A program made the position numbers and the translations under genes. From Woeseia sp. (lineage in GTDB: Bacteria; Pseudomonadota; Gammaproteobacteria; Steroidobacterales; Woeseiaceae), in assembly GCA_021773015.1 (NCBI GenBank), contig JAJFKW010000001.1, positions 1,905,305 through 1,969,304 of the forward strand: a stretch of 64,000 nucleotides of DNA, given 5' to 3'. Below the pieces are notes generated by a model, which was given only the letters and a program-made list of their open reading frames with translations, was not told where the DNA came from and made no database searches. Below are positions 8,922 to 17,933 of this stretch, piece after piece (within the stretch, counting starts at the first letter, position 1; each line of letters opens with the position of its first letter).

Positions 8922-9728
8922 CTAGGCCGGATTATTCGCGAAGATGAAGTCGCGCAGCAATTGTCGGCTCACATCCGGCGCTTCCTGTGGCACCATATGC
9001 CCGCAGTTCGGAATGATGTGACTCTCCGGGCCATTCAGATGCTCGATCAATTGCAAACCGGCTTTGCGTGGCGCCATTTTGTCATTCGCACCGAGAATAA
9101 CCTGTGTCGGGCAAGTGATTTTCATTGCCGCCGCTTTGCCATTTTGATACTCGTTGCATGCCTTCAAGTCGATGGCTAATGCATCGGGAACGTTGCGTCG
9201 CATTACTTTCGCGCCACCCGTTAACATCGAGTTACCGGGAATAGTGCCTTGATGGAGATGGCCTGCGCTCCCAAATCCCCATCCCACCATCATCGCGATG
9301 GCTGCCTCCGGATTTTCCTCCGCACTTTTTATCAACGCGCCATTAACAGGCGTGGCCAGACCGCTCGCGATAAAAGAAACTGACCGAACTCGGTCTGGAT
9401 ACCGCGATGCAAACTCAAGCGCGTTAAGGCAGCCTTGCGAATGCGCGACAATTGATATGTTCCCGATAGCGAGCGTGCTCACGACGTCATTCAACCACTC
9501 GCCAATGCCTTCGATCGATTCCAGCGCGGGACCCTCTGAGTTCGTATGCCCTGGAAGATCGGGCGCAAGCACTGAATAGTTTCGAAATGCGAAGAATCGT
9601 GCGTGCAAACCCCAAAACGTATGATCTAAGGCGCTTCCATGCAAAAAAATGACAGTGGGTTTTGCGTTGTCGAATGGCTTGCCGCCAGTCGTCGCGAATA
9701 CGCGTCTGCCTTTGGCCTCGAAATACAT
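8922..9728 (-). CDS. Alpha/beta-hydrolase
   Basis: 268 residues. The oxyanion motif HGSALDHTFW begins at 30, nucleophile elbow AHSQG has Ser97, and the acid/base pair is Asp216 (GANDKMAP) and His244 (NCGHMVPQEAP). The triad is complete. The start lies one base past the metY stop, so it is the last gene of the methionine unit. Such hydrolases often sit with metX/metY; whether it acts on an O-acyl ester or thioester side product is unknown. There is no signal peptide, so it is cytoplasmic. Confidence 0.85.
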   Translation of the reverse strand: MYFEAKGRRVFATTGGKPFDNAKPTVIFLHGSALDHTFWGLHARFFAFRNYSVLAPDLPGHTNSEGPALESIEGIGEWLNDVVSTLAIGNISIVAHSQGCLNALEFASRYPDRVRSVSFIASGLATPVNGALIKSAEENPEAAIAMMVGWGFGSAGHLHQGTIPGNSMLTGGAKVMRRNVPDALAIDLKACNEYQNGKAAAMKITCPTQVILGANDKMAPRKAGLQLIEHLNGPESHIIPNCGHMVPQEAPDVSRQLLRDFIFANNPA

Positions 9729-9729
9729 A

Positions 9730-11028
9730 CTAGCCCTTCGCGACTTTCTTAGCGGCGCGAAATCCGTTTTCGAAGTCGGCTTTTATGTCTTTGACATCTT
9801 CAAGCCCAACCGACAAACGAATCATATCCTCAGTGATACCGGCGGCGGCGAGTGCGTCCGCATCGATGCGTGAGTGTGTTGTTGTCGCTGGATGAATGAT
9901 CAGCGTTTTCGCGTCGCCAACGTTCGCCAAATGCGATGCAAGTTCGACGTTTTCGATAAACGCCTTGCCCGCCTCCCGTCCGCCGACTACGCCAAAACTG
10001 ACAATCGAACCTGCACCCTTTGGCATATATTTCTTCGCCAACTCGTGACTCGGGTGCTCCGGCAAATTCGGATGGTTAACCCATGAAACCTGCGGGTGGT
10101 TGGTTAGGTAATCCAGAATATCGCCAGTATTCGCCGCATGCTTGTCCATTCGCAGCGACAGCGTCTCGATGCCTTGCAAAAGCAAGAACGCATTCATCGG
10201 ACTCATCGACGGTCCTATGTCGCGCATTGCCTCTGCACGAATTCGCGTCGCGAACGAAGAGGGTCCAAACTCCTCCCAAAAGTTCATGCCGGAGAATGGT
10301 GCATAGGGTTCTGTGATCGTCGGATAATTAACTGTCGCGCCCCAATCGAAATTACCACCGTCAACGATGACGCCACCAATCGCCGCACCGTGACCGCCCA
10401 TCCATTTGGTGACCGAGTGAATAGTGATGTTGGCGCCGTGATCCAAACACTTGCAGAGATATGGCGTATTGAAAGTTGCATCGACCATAAACGGAATATG
10501 TCGTTGTTGAGCGATCTTCCCGATTGCCTCCAAGTCCAAAATATCGAGACCGGGATTGCCAATCAGTTCACCGTAGATCAAACGCGTGTTGTCTTGAATT
10601 GCGCTTTCGAATGCGGCGTTATCCGTTGGGTCTACAAAAGTTGTCGTAATGCCAAAACGCGGCAGCGTGTTTTTCATCAGGCTGATATTGCCGCCGTACA
10701 TTTGTGTCGACGCAACGATGTGATCGCCCTGCCCCAAAATCGCCGTTATCGCACAAAATGTCGCGGCCATCCCGGAGGCGGTACACACAGCGGCAGAGCC
10801 GCCTTCCAGAGCTGCAATACGCTGCTCTAAAACGCCGACTGTCGGATTGGTTATTCGACTATAGGCATGACCGCCGCGCTCTAAGTTGAATATCGAAGAA
10901 GCGGTATCGGTATCCGGGAAAACGTAGGAAGTCGTTTGGTAGATAGGCGCTGCTCGGGCGCCGAACTCCGGGTCCACCGTTTGGCCGGCGTGCAAGCTGA
11001 GCGTGTCAAATTCATAAAACTGCGACAT
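9730..11028 (-). CDS. metY: O-acetylhomoserine (thiol)-lyase / sulfhydrylase
   Basis: A 432-residue Cys/Met-metabolism PLP enzyme. The long form, the opening FDTLSLHAGQTVDPEFGARA, YSRITNPT (from Tyr56) and HSVTKWMGGHG with PLP lysine Lys208 are typical of MetY. It makes homocysteine from an O-acylhomoserine and sulfide. It lies downstream of metB with 81 bases between and upstream of a hydrolase. A GGGTGAG ribosome site precedes the ATG. The presence of both metB and metY means that the organism may use trans-sulfuration, direct sulfhydrylation or both. Sulfite released by SuyAB could feed this route after reduction, which is only inference. Confidence 0.9.
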   Translation of the reverse strand: MSQFYEFDTLSLHAGQTVDPEFGARAAPIYQTTSYVFPDTDTASSIFNLERGGHAYSRITNPTVGVLEQRIAALEGGSAAVCTASGMAATFCAITAILGQGDHIVASTQMYGGNISLMKNTLPRFGITTTFVDPTDNAAFESAIQDNTRLIYGELIGNPGLDILDLEAIGKIAQQRHIPFMVDATFNTPYLCKCLDHGANITIHSVTKWMGGHGAAIGGVIVDGGNFDWGATVNYPTITEPYAPFSGMNFWEEFGPSSFATRIRAEAMRDIGPSMSPMNAFLLLQGIETLSLRMDKHAANTGDILDYLTNHPQVSWVNHPNLPEHPSHELAKKYMPKGAGSIVSFGVVGGREAGKAFIENVELASHLANVGDAKTLIIHPATTTHSRIDADALAAAGITEDMIRLSVGLEDVKDIKADFENGFRAAKKVAKG

Positions 11029-11109
11029 AGTTTCTCACCCGTCGGTAACTCGCCGCTAGACCGCGACGCCCTGCAGTGTCTGGCGCATTGAAAGTCACCT
11101 GTAACCTAT

Positions 11110-12261
11110 CTACGTTTTTTCGAGCGCCGCGTCGAGCGCGCCGATCAAATCTTCTGCATCTTCCAAGCCAACCGACAGTCGCACCAATCCATCAATAATG
11201 CCAACGCGCTGCCGCTCTGCCTTCTCAACATCGGCGTGTGTCATTGTAACCGGGTGTGTGATGAGCGATTCGACCGAGCCTAAATTCTCGGCAAGACTCC
11301 AGACGTCGATATTGTCCATTAACTTCTTGCCAGCAACTAAACCGCCCTTGACCTCGAACCACAGCATGGCGCCGTAGCCGGTCGCCTGCCTACTTGCCAA
11401 TTCGTGCTGTGCAAACGATTCCAGGCCTGGGTACACGACTTGCTCAACCTTCGGGTGCGCTTCAAGATATCTCGCAACATCCATCGCGTTTGCAGACTGA
11501 TGATCCATGCGCACAGAAAGTGTCTTGCAACCTTGCATTGTCAACCAAGCAACCTGCGGTGACATGATGCTGCCGGTGCTGTTTTGGATAAACCGAACCG
11601 CGTCCGCGTGCTCGGAGGATTTGCATATTACTGCGCCACCGACGGTCGCATTGTGACCGTCCATATACTTCGTTGTGCTATGTATCGAAATGTCCGCGCC
11701 CAATTCCAGAGGACGCTGGTAGTACGGCGTCAAGAATGTGTTGTCGACCGCGTGCACCGCGCCGGCAGCATCCGCTATTTCGGAAATCGCTTCGATATCG
11801 GAACATTTCATCGTCGGATTCGCGGGCGTTTCCGTCAGAAACAAACGCGTGTTTTCGCGCACGGCGCTTTCGACATCGTCAGGGTCTGAGCCATCGGCAA
11901 AGCTGAATTCGATGCCAAACCGGCTAAGTACCTTGGTACACAATCGGTAGGTGCCACCGTAGGCGACGTCAGAGATTATCGCGTGGTCGCCCGCGCTTAA
12001 GAACGCCAGCATCGTGCCATGAATAGCGCTCATACCGGTACCGAACGTTGCGCAATCCATACCGCCTTCAAGATCAGCAAGCTTTAACTCTAGTGCGCGA
12101 ACCGTCGGATTACCTGAACGTGAGTAAGTAAACCCTTTCGATAAATATTCATCGACCGATGGTTGCACATAGGTAGTTGTTTGATAAATCGGCGTCAAGA
12201 TCGCGCCGGTCACCGGATCGGGCGTAACTCCCGCATGTATTTGTCTGGTCTTAAATCCCAT
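11110..12261 (-). CDS. metB: Cystathionine gamma-synthase / gamma-lyase family enzyme
   Basis: A 383-residue Cys/Met-metabolism PLP enzyme: YSRSGNPT from Tyr46, GTGMSAIH near 74-81, and HSTTKYMDGHN with PLP lysine Lys198. Length and motifs fit MetB/MetC-type enzymes. Synthase and lyase cannot be safely separated by eye; being between metA and metY favours the synthase (O-acylhomoserine plus cysteine to cystathionine), while a lyase or sulfhydrylase is possible. AAGGA upstream of the ATG supports the start. Confidence 0.85.
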   Translation of the reverse strand: MGFKTRQIHAGVTPDPVTGAILTPIYQTTTYVQPSVDEYLSKGFTYSRSGNPTVRALELKLADLEGGMDCATFGTGMSAIHGTMLAFLSAGDHAIISDVAYGGTYRLCTKVLSRFGIEFSFADGSDPDDVESAVRENTRLFLTETPANPTMKCSDIEAISEIADAAGAVHAVDNTFLTPYYQRPLELGADISIHSTTKYMDGHNATVGGAVICKSSEHADAVRFIQNSTGSIMSPQVAWLTMQGCKTLSVRMDHQSANAMDVARYLEAHPKVEQVVYPGLESFAQHELASRQATGYGAMLWFEVKGGLVAGKKLMDNIDVWSLAENLGSVESLITHPVTMTHADVEKAERQRVGIIDGLVRLSVGLEDAEDLIGALDAALEKT

Positions 12262-12332
12262 GAATACTATTCCTTAATACGTTGCAGCTACGCTGCGAAA
12301 CTTGATCAAAATACGCCAAACGATGCCGCAAG

Positions 12333-13406
12333 CTAGGCCTCCGACAACGCTAAAGGATCATCAGGATCGACACCTGGCATGAATTGTTGCGTGCGATCCA
12401 AGTTCGTCAGTTGGTACACCAAACCCAACCAGTTGTTGATGATCGCTTTGCCTGTGTCGCCCCAAGTATTGTCGATTTCGGCAGCCAGCTCTAGCTCCGG
12501 AAACGTCGGAAACGTGTCTCCATCCGACTTTGCTTTCTGAACCAATTGTATGTGGTGGCGGGCAATCGAGCGTGCGGCTTGCGAAAAATAGCGTTCCGGC
12601 AACCGTGGCGCAACATCTCGTTCATCACGCTGATAGCGCACCACCTCTCGCTTGTATTCCTTAAGCAAACTAATGGCGTCGTACTCCGGGTGACCTTGAA
12701 AATACACTACACGAAACTGATCGGGGCTGACCGCCATATGCACGCCCGCTTCTTCACTATCCACCAATACCGTGGCTCCTACGCCCTCAAACTGCTCACG
12801 TGAGACATCGTTATAGCGAGAATGTGGCGCGTCGAAGCGCGTATTGATATCGCGCATTAATGGATGCGTTGGTTCGGCCACCCGATGACTGAATACGCCC
12901 CATTGCTTGTGTGGAAGATGGCGTCTGTCGATATTGTAGTAAGACTTGACCAGCGCGTGGGTCGCGAGGCACGAACACAAGATCGAGGCAACATGCGACT
13001 CCGCCCAGCGGACAATATCGATCAGCGGGTGCCAGAATTCTTCCTGATCCAGCGACGGATTGATGACATTGGCGCCGGTGATAATCAGGGCATCGAGACC
13101 CTGTTCTTGCAGCCTCGAAAAGTCGAAATAGTGCTCACGTATATGCGCTTCCGCGGCCGCGCCGCGTCGCAACTCCGGAATTGAAAACGGATATACATAA
13201 AATTGCGCGATGCGATTACAGTTGCCGACCAGACGAATAAATTGCGATTCCGTGGCTGCCAATGCCGCATCCGGCATCATGTTGAGGAAGCCGATGTGGA
13301 GCTCGCGAATGTCCTGCTTTTGCGCTCTATCGAGCGACAGCACTTCCTGCCCATGGTCGCGCAGGCGTTGAAATGTTGGCAGGTTGTTGTGGGCGACCAA
13401 TGGCAT
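12333..13406 (-). CDS. metA: Homoserine O-acyltransferase, MetA family
   Basis: A 357-residue MetA-family (class-I glutamine-amidotransferase fold) enzyme. Nucleophile Cys146 and the GHPEYD motif with His239 and Glu241 align with E. coli Cys142, His235 and Glu237. It should make O-succinyl- or O-acetylhomoserine at the head of the metA-metB-metY unit. Two features are unusual. The position matching E. coli residue 111 (Gly in succinyltransferases, Glu in acetyltransferases) is Ile115, and the LMPKK motif is MMPDA, without the lysines. The acyl donor therefore cannot be called, and a divergent acyltransferase activity is possible. Confidence 0.85.
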   Translation of the reverse strand: MPLVAHNNLPTFQRLRDHGQEVLSLDRAQKQDIRELHIGFLNMMPDAALAATESQFIRLVGNCNRIAQFYVYPFSIPELRRGAAAEAHIREHYFDFSRLQEQGLDALIITGANVINPSLDQEEFWHPLIDIVRWAESHVASILCSCLATHALVKSYYNIDRRHLPHKQWGVFSHRVAEPTHPLMRDINTRFDAPHSRYNDVSREQFEGVGATVLVDSEEAGVHMAVSPDQFRVVYFQGHPEYDAISLLKEYKREVVRYQRDERDVAPRLPERYFSQAARSIARHHIQLVQKAKSDGDTFPTFPELELAAEIDNTWGDTGKAIINNWLGLVYQLTNLDRTQQFMPGVDPDDPLALSEA

Positions 13407-13444
13407 GGTCGGCCATTATTCGTTAACTAGCGCTACTGTTCAAA

Positions 13445-14851
13445 CTATCCAGCGCCCTGTTGCCGTAGTCGCGCTAACATTACGCCCGGTTCCATCGGCA
13501 AGCCGATTTTGGCAAGCAAGGCTGTAAATCTGGCCTGTCCATGCAACCCGCGAAATTCAGGGAATAAATGTATATAAGGCGCAAATACGGAACGCTCCTC
13601 AACAGCCCGCTCCAATGCGCGAAGCGTTGCATCCGGATCGCCCAGGTGAGCATGCATACGCGCAAAGCTAACAGGGTCGACGTACTGCGCGGCTTGTTGA
13701 TTTTGCAATGCCGAGAGAACGGCGCGCCAATAGCGAGTCAATACTTCCGCGTCACTGACCATATCAAGCGGCTCGCTATCCGGTGCAGACTGAATCGTCG
13801 TTCGTATTATTGCCGCCGCCTCATCGATGCGCCCCATGAGTATCTTTGGATGTAGCGCACACGTATTTGCCGGGTGAGACTGTGGATCAACTTTCGATAA
13901 TAGCTCGCAAACCTGGATTGCCTCAGTGTACTTACCGCTGATCGTGTAGTACCAAACCAGATCGGCATTCAGAATGATCGATAGTGGGTCTATTGCCAGA
14001 CCCTTTAACATGATCGCTTCACCGCCAGCGATGTCACCCTGCAAATACAAGAGCGGCGCGAATGCGTGATACGACTTCGCATCACCCGGCGCCAATTGCA
14101 ACGCCTGACGCAAGTATTTTTCTGCAGACGGCCAGTCTCGGTCCCAAGTAACGGCGACGATCGCGGCGTGCCGCAGTGCGCCGACATGCTCCGGGTCGAT
14201 GGCTAATGCCCGCTCTGCCGCGTACTTGGCTTTTGGTAACGCAATATCCGGTGCCGCGTTCTTGTAGAGATAAACTTTGGCCAACGCGGCCCATGCGTCA
14301 GCGTGATCTGGTGAATCCGCGACGACAGAACGTAACAATTCGATGACTTCCGTGTAGCGCGCTGCATCGCCGGCGTCCAGCATAGCGCGCGCCTCGATAT
14401 AGCGATCATCGTGTACCTGCGATGTGTCGACGACATTGGTGGAATTTAGCTGGTTAGCGGCCAACGCAATGACGACCAACGCAGTGACCGTCATTGCAAC
14501 AATCTTTGCAGGTTGTAGAAACCCACCGATGGATTTTGCTTGTGCGAGCCGATAGCCTTTTCGAGGCACTGTCTGAACAATACGCGGATTACGCCCGTCG
14601 TCGCCTAGTGTCTTACGAAGATCGCGAACAGCGGCATTTAGCCGTTGATCGAAATCAATATCCGAATTACCCCAGAGGTGTTCGGCCAGTTCGAGACGGC
14701 TGACCGTCCGTCGCGGGTTATTAGCGAGAAAACACAGAAGTTGCAGCGTCTGGTGACGAATCTTCACCAATTCGCCGTCTTTGCGCAGCTCGCCGCAGGC
14801 TTCGTCGATCTCAAAACCTGCAATATGTTTAGGTGTGGGCTGCTGTTGCAT
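13445..14851 (-). CDS. CadC-like winged-helix regulator with membrane helix and TPRs
   Basis: 468 residues. The OmpR/CadC winged helix spans about 10-105 (AAVRDLRKTLGDDG, VQTVPRKGYRLAQ), a membrane helix lies at about 117-136, and TPR-like repeats fill about 150-440. The protein is complete, without an added enzyme domain. It ends 38 bases before metA and reads in the same direction, so it may be cotranscribed with the methionine genes or simply sit beside them. Its signal and targets are unknown. Confidence 0.85.
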   Translation of the reverse strand: MQQQPTPKHIAGFEIDEACGELRKDGELVKIRHQTLQLLCFLANNPRRTVSRLELAEHLWGNSDIDFDQRLNAAVRDLRKTLGDDGRNPRIVQTVPRKGYRLAQAKSIGGFLQPAKIVAMTVTALVVIALAANQLNSTNVVDTSQVHDDRYIEARAMLDAGDAARYTEVIELLRSVVADSPDHADAWAALAKVYLYKNAAPDIALPKAKYAAERALAIDPEHVGALRHAAIVAVTWDRDWPSAEKYLRQALQLAPGDAKSYHAFAPLLYLQGDIAGGEAIMLKGLAIDPLSIILNADLVWYYTISGKYTEAIQVCELLSKVDPQSHPANTCALHPKILMGRIDEAAAIIRTTIQSAPDSEPLDMVSDAEVLTRYWRAVLSALQNQQAAQYVDPVSFARMHAHLGDPDATLRALERAVEERSVFAPYIHLFPEFRGLHGQARFTALLAKIGLPMEPGVMLARLRQQGAG

Positions 14852-14988
14852 TGCTCACACTATCAGAGACTTACGCCACCAGCGCAAGCTTATCCAGGCA
14901 CATTTCACAACTTCTCATTTGGATTTCATTGCATGCACCCAGGCGACCTGACCATGATCGGCGCAATCTATGGCAGTCGGAGCAGTAC

Positions 14989-15801
14989 ATGCAGGCGTGT
15001 TCAATTAGCAACAAGTTCATTGCAATATTCGCCGCCCTTGCGGCGCTAATCGTTAGCGTGGCAGTAAGGGCGGATCATGGTGTCTATGTCTACGACGTCG
15101 CGCCCGGTAGCGACGTACTCGATACGCAACGCTTACAGCCCTATCGAGCGAATTGGCAACAACTCAAACGTGTCGAGGACGGCCTCCTAGACAGCGGTAC
15201 GGTATTTGAAGAATTGCTGGAAATATCCCCGGAGCGCCTGCGCCACACGCAGATTGTGCGCACCGAAAGCGGCCCTGTAGTGACTGAAACCCGCGATTTT
15301 GACCTAACCTCCTTATTGCCCACGCGTTTGTACCGCACCCTGGAAAACGGCCCGCCGGATCAACCCAAGGAAGTCGAACTGAAAAGAGACAATCTGCTTT
15401 GGTCAGGACCCATCATGATCGGCGAAAAAACCGCAACGACCTTTGAATATGCAACAGAAGTCGCTGCGTTCGACGGCTGGGTCGCCGGACTGACGCTCGC
15501 CGCGCTACCTTTGAAAGAAGGTTATGCAGCAAGGCTGCCAACCATGGTGCAATTTCAGCGCGCGACCTATTGGTTACATGCAGAGGTTGCGGGGCGTAAA
15601 GACTACCCAGTCACTGCCGACGTAACAATACCGGTTTGGATCGTGGATACGGAGTGGGTCAACGTTGTCGATGGCTCAGTATCAGAAGGCGGCGAATATG
15701 AAAGCGGTGGCAGCTATTTGATTGCCGTGGCGCCGCAACCAGGACAACCACATGTCGTGGAGTACGCGAACAAAGGCGCGGTCATTCGCTGGGTGCCATA
15801 G
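14989..15801 (+). CDS. Exported protein of unknown function
   Basis: 270 residues from the ATG at 14989, chosen because CGGAGCAG lies just upstream and the next residues form a proper Sec signal peptide ending near VRA at about 28. The mature protein is rich in beta-type sequence and begins DHGVYVYDVAPGSDVLD; no catalytic motif is recognised. It resembles DUF3108-type periplasmic proteins loosely, a weak impression. It is transcribed away from the winged-helix/TPR regulator, and the two starts are 137 bases apart, so they share a divergent promoter region. Confidence 0.6.
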   Translation: MQACSISNKFIAIFAALAALIVSVAVRADHGVYVYDVAPGSDVLDTQRLQPYRANWQQLKRVEDGLLDSGTVFEELLEISPERLRHTQIVRTESGPVVTETRDFDLTSLLPTRLYRTLENGPPDQPKEVELKRDNLLWSGPIMIGEKTATTFEYATEVAAFDGWVAGLTLAALPLKEGYAARLPTMVQFQRATYWLHAEVAGRKDYPVTADVTIPVWIVDTEWVNVVDGSVSEGGEYESGGSYLIAVAPQPGQPHVVEYANKGAVIRWVP

Positions 15802-15936
15802 CTCGCGACAATTATCGACGTACAAGGCAAATGGCAACAAATTTCTTCATGTCGCCGCCGACGAGATAGTGACTAAACCGAATTGCATTAATCGTTAACG
15901 TTTACCGTACAGTGAAGACCCGCAGAATCTTCCCTG

Positions 15937-16869
15937 TCACGCAGTAGAATTGCGCAGCAATTTTGCAACGTTTTCAGCAGTAACACGGCTAACGCGCACA
16001 TTTGATTCAATTGTCACCCCTGCAATGTGCGGTGTCAGCATCAAATTCGGAACATTCGCAAATCGTTCGGCGGCGGCGCCCAATGGCTCGCTTTCAAACA
16101 CATCGAGTGCCGCACCACCTAGCGTCGCCGATGTTAGCGCATCGACAACAGCACCTTCGTCAACGACGCCACCGCGCGCAGCATTGATGAGTATGGCGTC
16201 GTTTCGCATGCTGGCGATAAATCCTGCATCCACGATACTTCGTGTGTCGTCCGTTAGTGGTACATGCAAACTGACCACGTCGCTGGATCGCGCAATCTCT
16301 TCCATCGACAATCGCGCGACGTCGGCCCAGGCAGGGTCGTCCGCCGCAACATACGGATCAAAGGCGGCAACCTGCATGCCCAGCGCCGCCGCGCGTAACG
16401 CAGTTTGTCTCGCAATAGAACCAAAACCTAACAGCCCCAGGCGTTTTCCCGAGATCTCGCGACCAATCAAGTCGTTGCGCGGCCACTCGCCGGACGTCAT
16501 TTGTGCACCCGCGTGCCAACAACCTCTAAGCAGTATCATTGCCGCACCGATTACGTACTCTGCAACCGCCGTATCGTTCGCGCCGGTCGCCGGGTGAACG
16601 ACAACGCCGCGTGCCTTGCAAGCGTCTAGATCGATGTTATCCAGACCAACGCCAAGCCGCCCGACCACTTTCAGATCGCTGGCGGCAGCTAGTAGGTCGG
16701 CATCGACCTGGGTTCGATTCCTAACGACAAGCGCCTTTGCGTCCTCTACCAACTGAATTAATCGCTCGCGATCGTCGACAAGCTGTGGATCGTAATGCAC
16801 GTCGAATGCACTTAATTCCTGATGAATAGCGGCATCGTCCATAAATTCTGAAATTACGATTTCAGCCAT
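15937..16869 (-). CDS. slcC: (S)-sulfolactate dehydrogenase, D-2-hydroxyacid dehydrogenase family
   Basis: 310 residues from the ATG at 16869, which follows GGGGG and keeps the comC stop just upstream (4-base gap). Rossmann motif GFGSIA at 148-153; catalytic Arg232 (NAARGG), Glu261 (ESEP) and His281 (TPHIAG) are intact. The fold is shared with phosphoglycerate dehydrogenase, but the place next to comC and suyAB is that of SlcC. SlcC oxidises (S)-sulfolactate to sulfopyruvate with NAD+; ComC then reduces this to (R)-sulfolactate for SuyAB. The gene is last in the leftward suyA-suyB-comC-slcC unit. Alternative: another 2-hydroxyacid dehydrogenase, unlikely in this context. Confidence 0.88.
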   Translation of the reverse strand: MAEIVISEFMDDAAIHQELSAFDVHYDPQLVDDRERLIQLVEDAKALVVRNRTQVDADLLAAASDLKVVGRLGVGLDNIDLDACKARGVVVHPATGANDTAVAEYVIGAAMILLRGCWHAGAQMTSGEWPRNDLIGREISGKRLGLLGFGSIARQTALRAAALGMQVAAFDPYVAADDPAWADVARLSMEEIARSSDVVSLHVPLTDDTRSIVDAGFIASMRNDAILINAARGGVVDEGAVVDALTSATLGGAALDVFESEPLGAAAERFANVPNLMLTPHIAGVTIESNVRVSRVTAENVAKLLRNSTA

Positions 16870-16873
16870 TTTG

Positions 16874-17905
16874 TCAGGCCCCCAAAGTTTCGTTGTAAAC
16901 GCTCGCCAGATTGTTAATCTGTGCATGCAATGCTGCTGGTATTTGCAATCCGGCGTCGCGCGCATGCAGGCGATGCTTCAATCGTGACGTCCCGGGAAGT
17001 CGTGCCCCAGGTGTTTGTTCAATAGCTGCAGTTATGTCCTCCATACGACTTTGAAAGGCGCCATTGGCAGTCAGCCCTGGGTTGAATGCGAGGATCGTAT
17101 GACCGATTCCAGGCGCGCCTCCTTGGTCGTCAAAAAACGAACTCGCTTCGTAGCCGAATTGGCTACCCGTTAATGCGGCGGCCAGTACCTCAACCATCAG
17201 CACCAGGGCCGCACCCTTCGCATCACCCATTGGCAACATCGATCCAGCAAGCGCCGCATCGGCGTCGGTCGTTGCTTGGCCATCGCCGTCGAGCGCCCAA
17301 TCATCAGGTATCGGTTGACCGGATTGTTTTGCAGCGACGACTTTTCCCCGCGCCACTTTTGATAGCGCCATATCGATCACCAATGGCGCGCCACTACTGA
17401 GGGGTGCGGCGAACGCAATTGGGTTTGTGCCCATCATCGGTTGTTGGCCACCCCAAAACGCAATGGCTTTCGGAGAATTGCTCAACACCAGTGCGACCAA
17501 GCCCTGTTCTGCGAGCCGTTCCGCATGTGCGCCCGCCTGACCAAAATGGTGTGAACGATGGATGATTGCAGAAGCAACACCACTTTGATTGGCAAGCTCC
17601 GGCAGTAAGTCAAGTGCACACTCAATCGCCGGGTAGGCAAATCCGTGACCAGCGTCAACGCGAATTAGGGCATCCGCGACGCGTGCAACTTTCGGCACCG
17701 CATGGCCATCGATCTTTCCGCAACTTGCCTGTAATGCGTAAGAAGGTACCCTGGATAGACCGTGACCTCTCTGGCCATCGGCCTCCGCGCGCACTAGCGC
17801 AAGCGAAGTCACCCTGGCATTTTGCTCGCTCGTTTTACTGGCAACCAATGCGCGAGCGCATAGTACCTCAGCATCATCAGACGACAGGCTAACCAATTCA
17901 GCCAC
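16874..17905 (-). CDS. comC: (R)-sulfolactate dehydrogenase, malate/L-lactate dehydrogenase type 2 family
   Basis: A 343-residue ComC/Ldh2 family enzyme: RGHGLSR at 46-52, HRSHHFG at 116-122, GTNPIAFA at 159-166 and DMALSKVARGKV after it. ComC interconverts sulfopyruvate and (R)-sulfolactate with NAD(P)H. With SlcC it forms a racemising pair, so that both sulfolactate enantiomers reach the stereospecific lyase SuyAB. The start is a GTG at 17905 with a weak GAGAA ribosome site; no better ATG is present. It follows suyB by 28 bases. Confidence 0.9.
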   Translation of the reverse strand: MAELVSLSSDDAEVLCARALVASKTSEQNARVTSLALVRAEADGQRGHGLSRVPSYALQASCGKIDGHAVPKVARVADALIRVDAGHGFAYPAIECALDLLPELANQSGVASAIIHRSHHFGQAGAHAERLAEQGLVALVLSNSPKAIAFWGGQQPMMGTNPIAFAAPLSSGAPLVIDMALSKVARGKVVAAKQSGQPIPDDWALDGDGQATTDADAALAGSMLPMGDAKGAALVLMVEVLAAALTGSQFGYEASSFFDDQGGAPGIGHTILAFNPGLTANGAFQSRMEDITAAIEQTPGARLPGTSRLKHRLHARDAGLQIPAALHAQINNLASVYNETLGA

Positions 17906-17933
17906 CAGTTTTTGTTCTCGCGCGATATTGTGA

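Noticed and set aside
10138-10830. Open frame of 230 codons on the plus strand inside metY
   Set aside because: It is fully antisense to a clear PLP enzyme and shows no known domain.
11029-11109. Possible SAM riboswitch before metY
   Set aside because: The 81 bases between metB and metY have no recognisable SAM-I/II/SAH core, and the gap is short for one.
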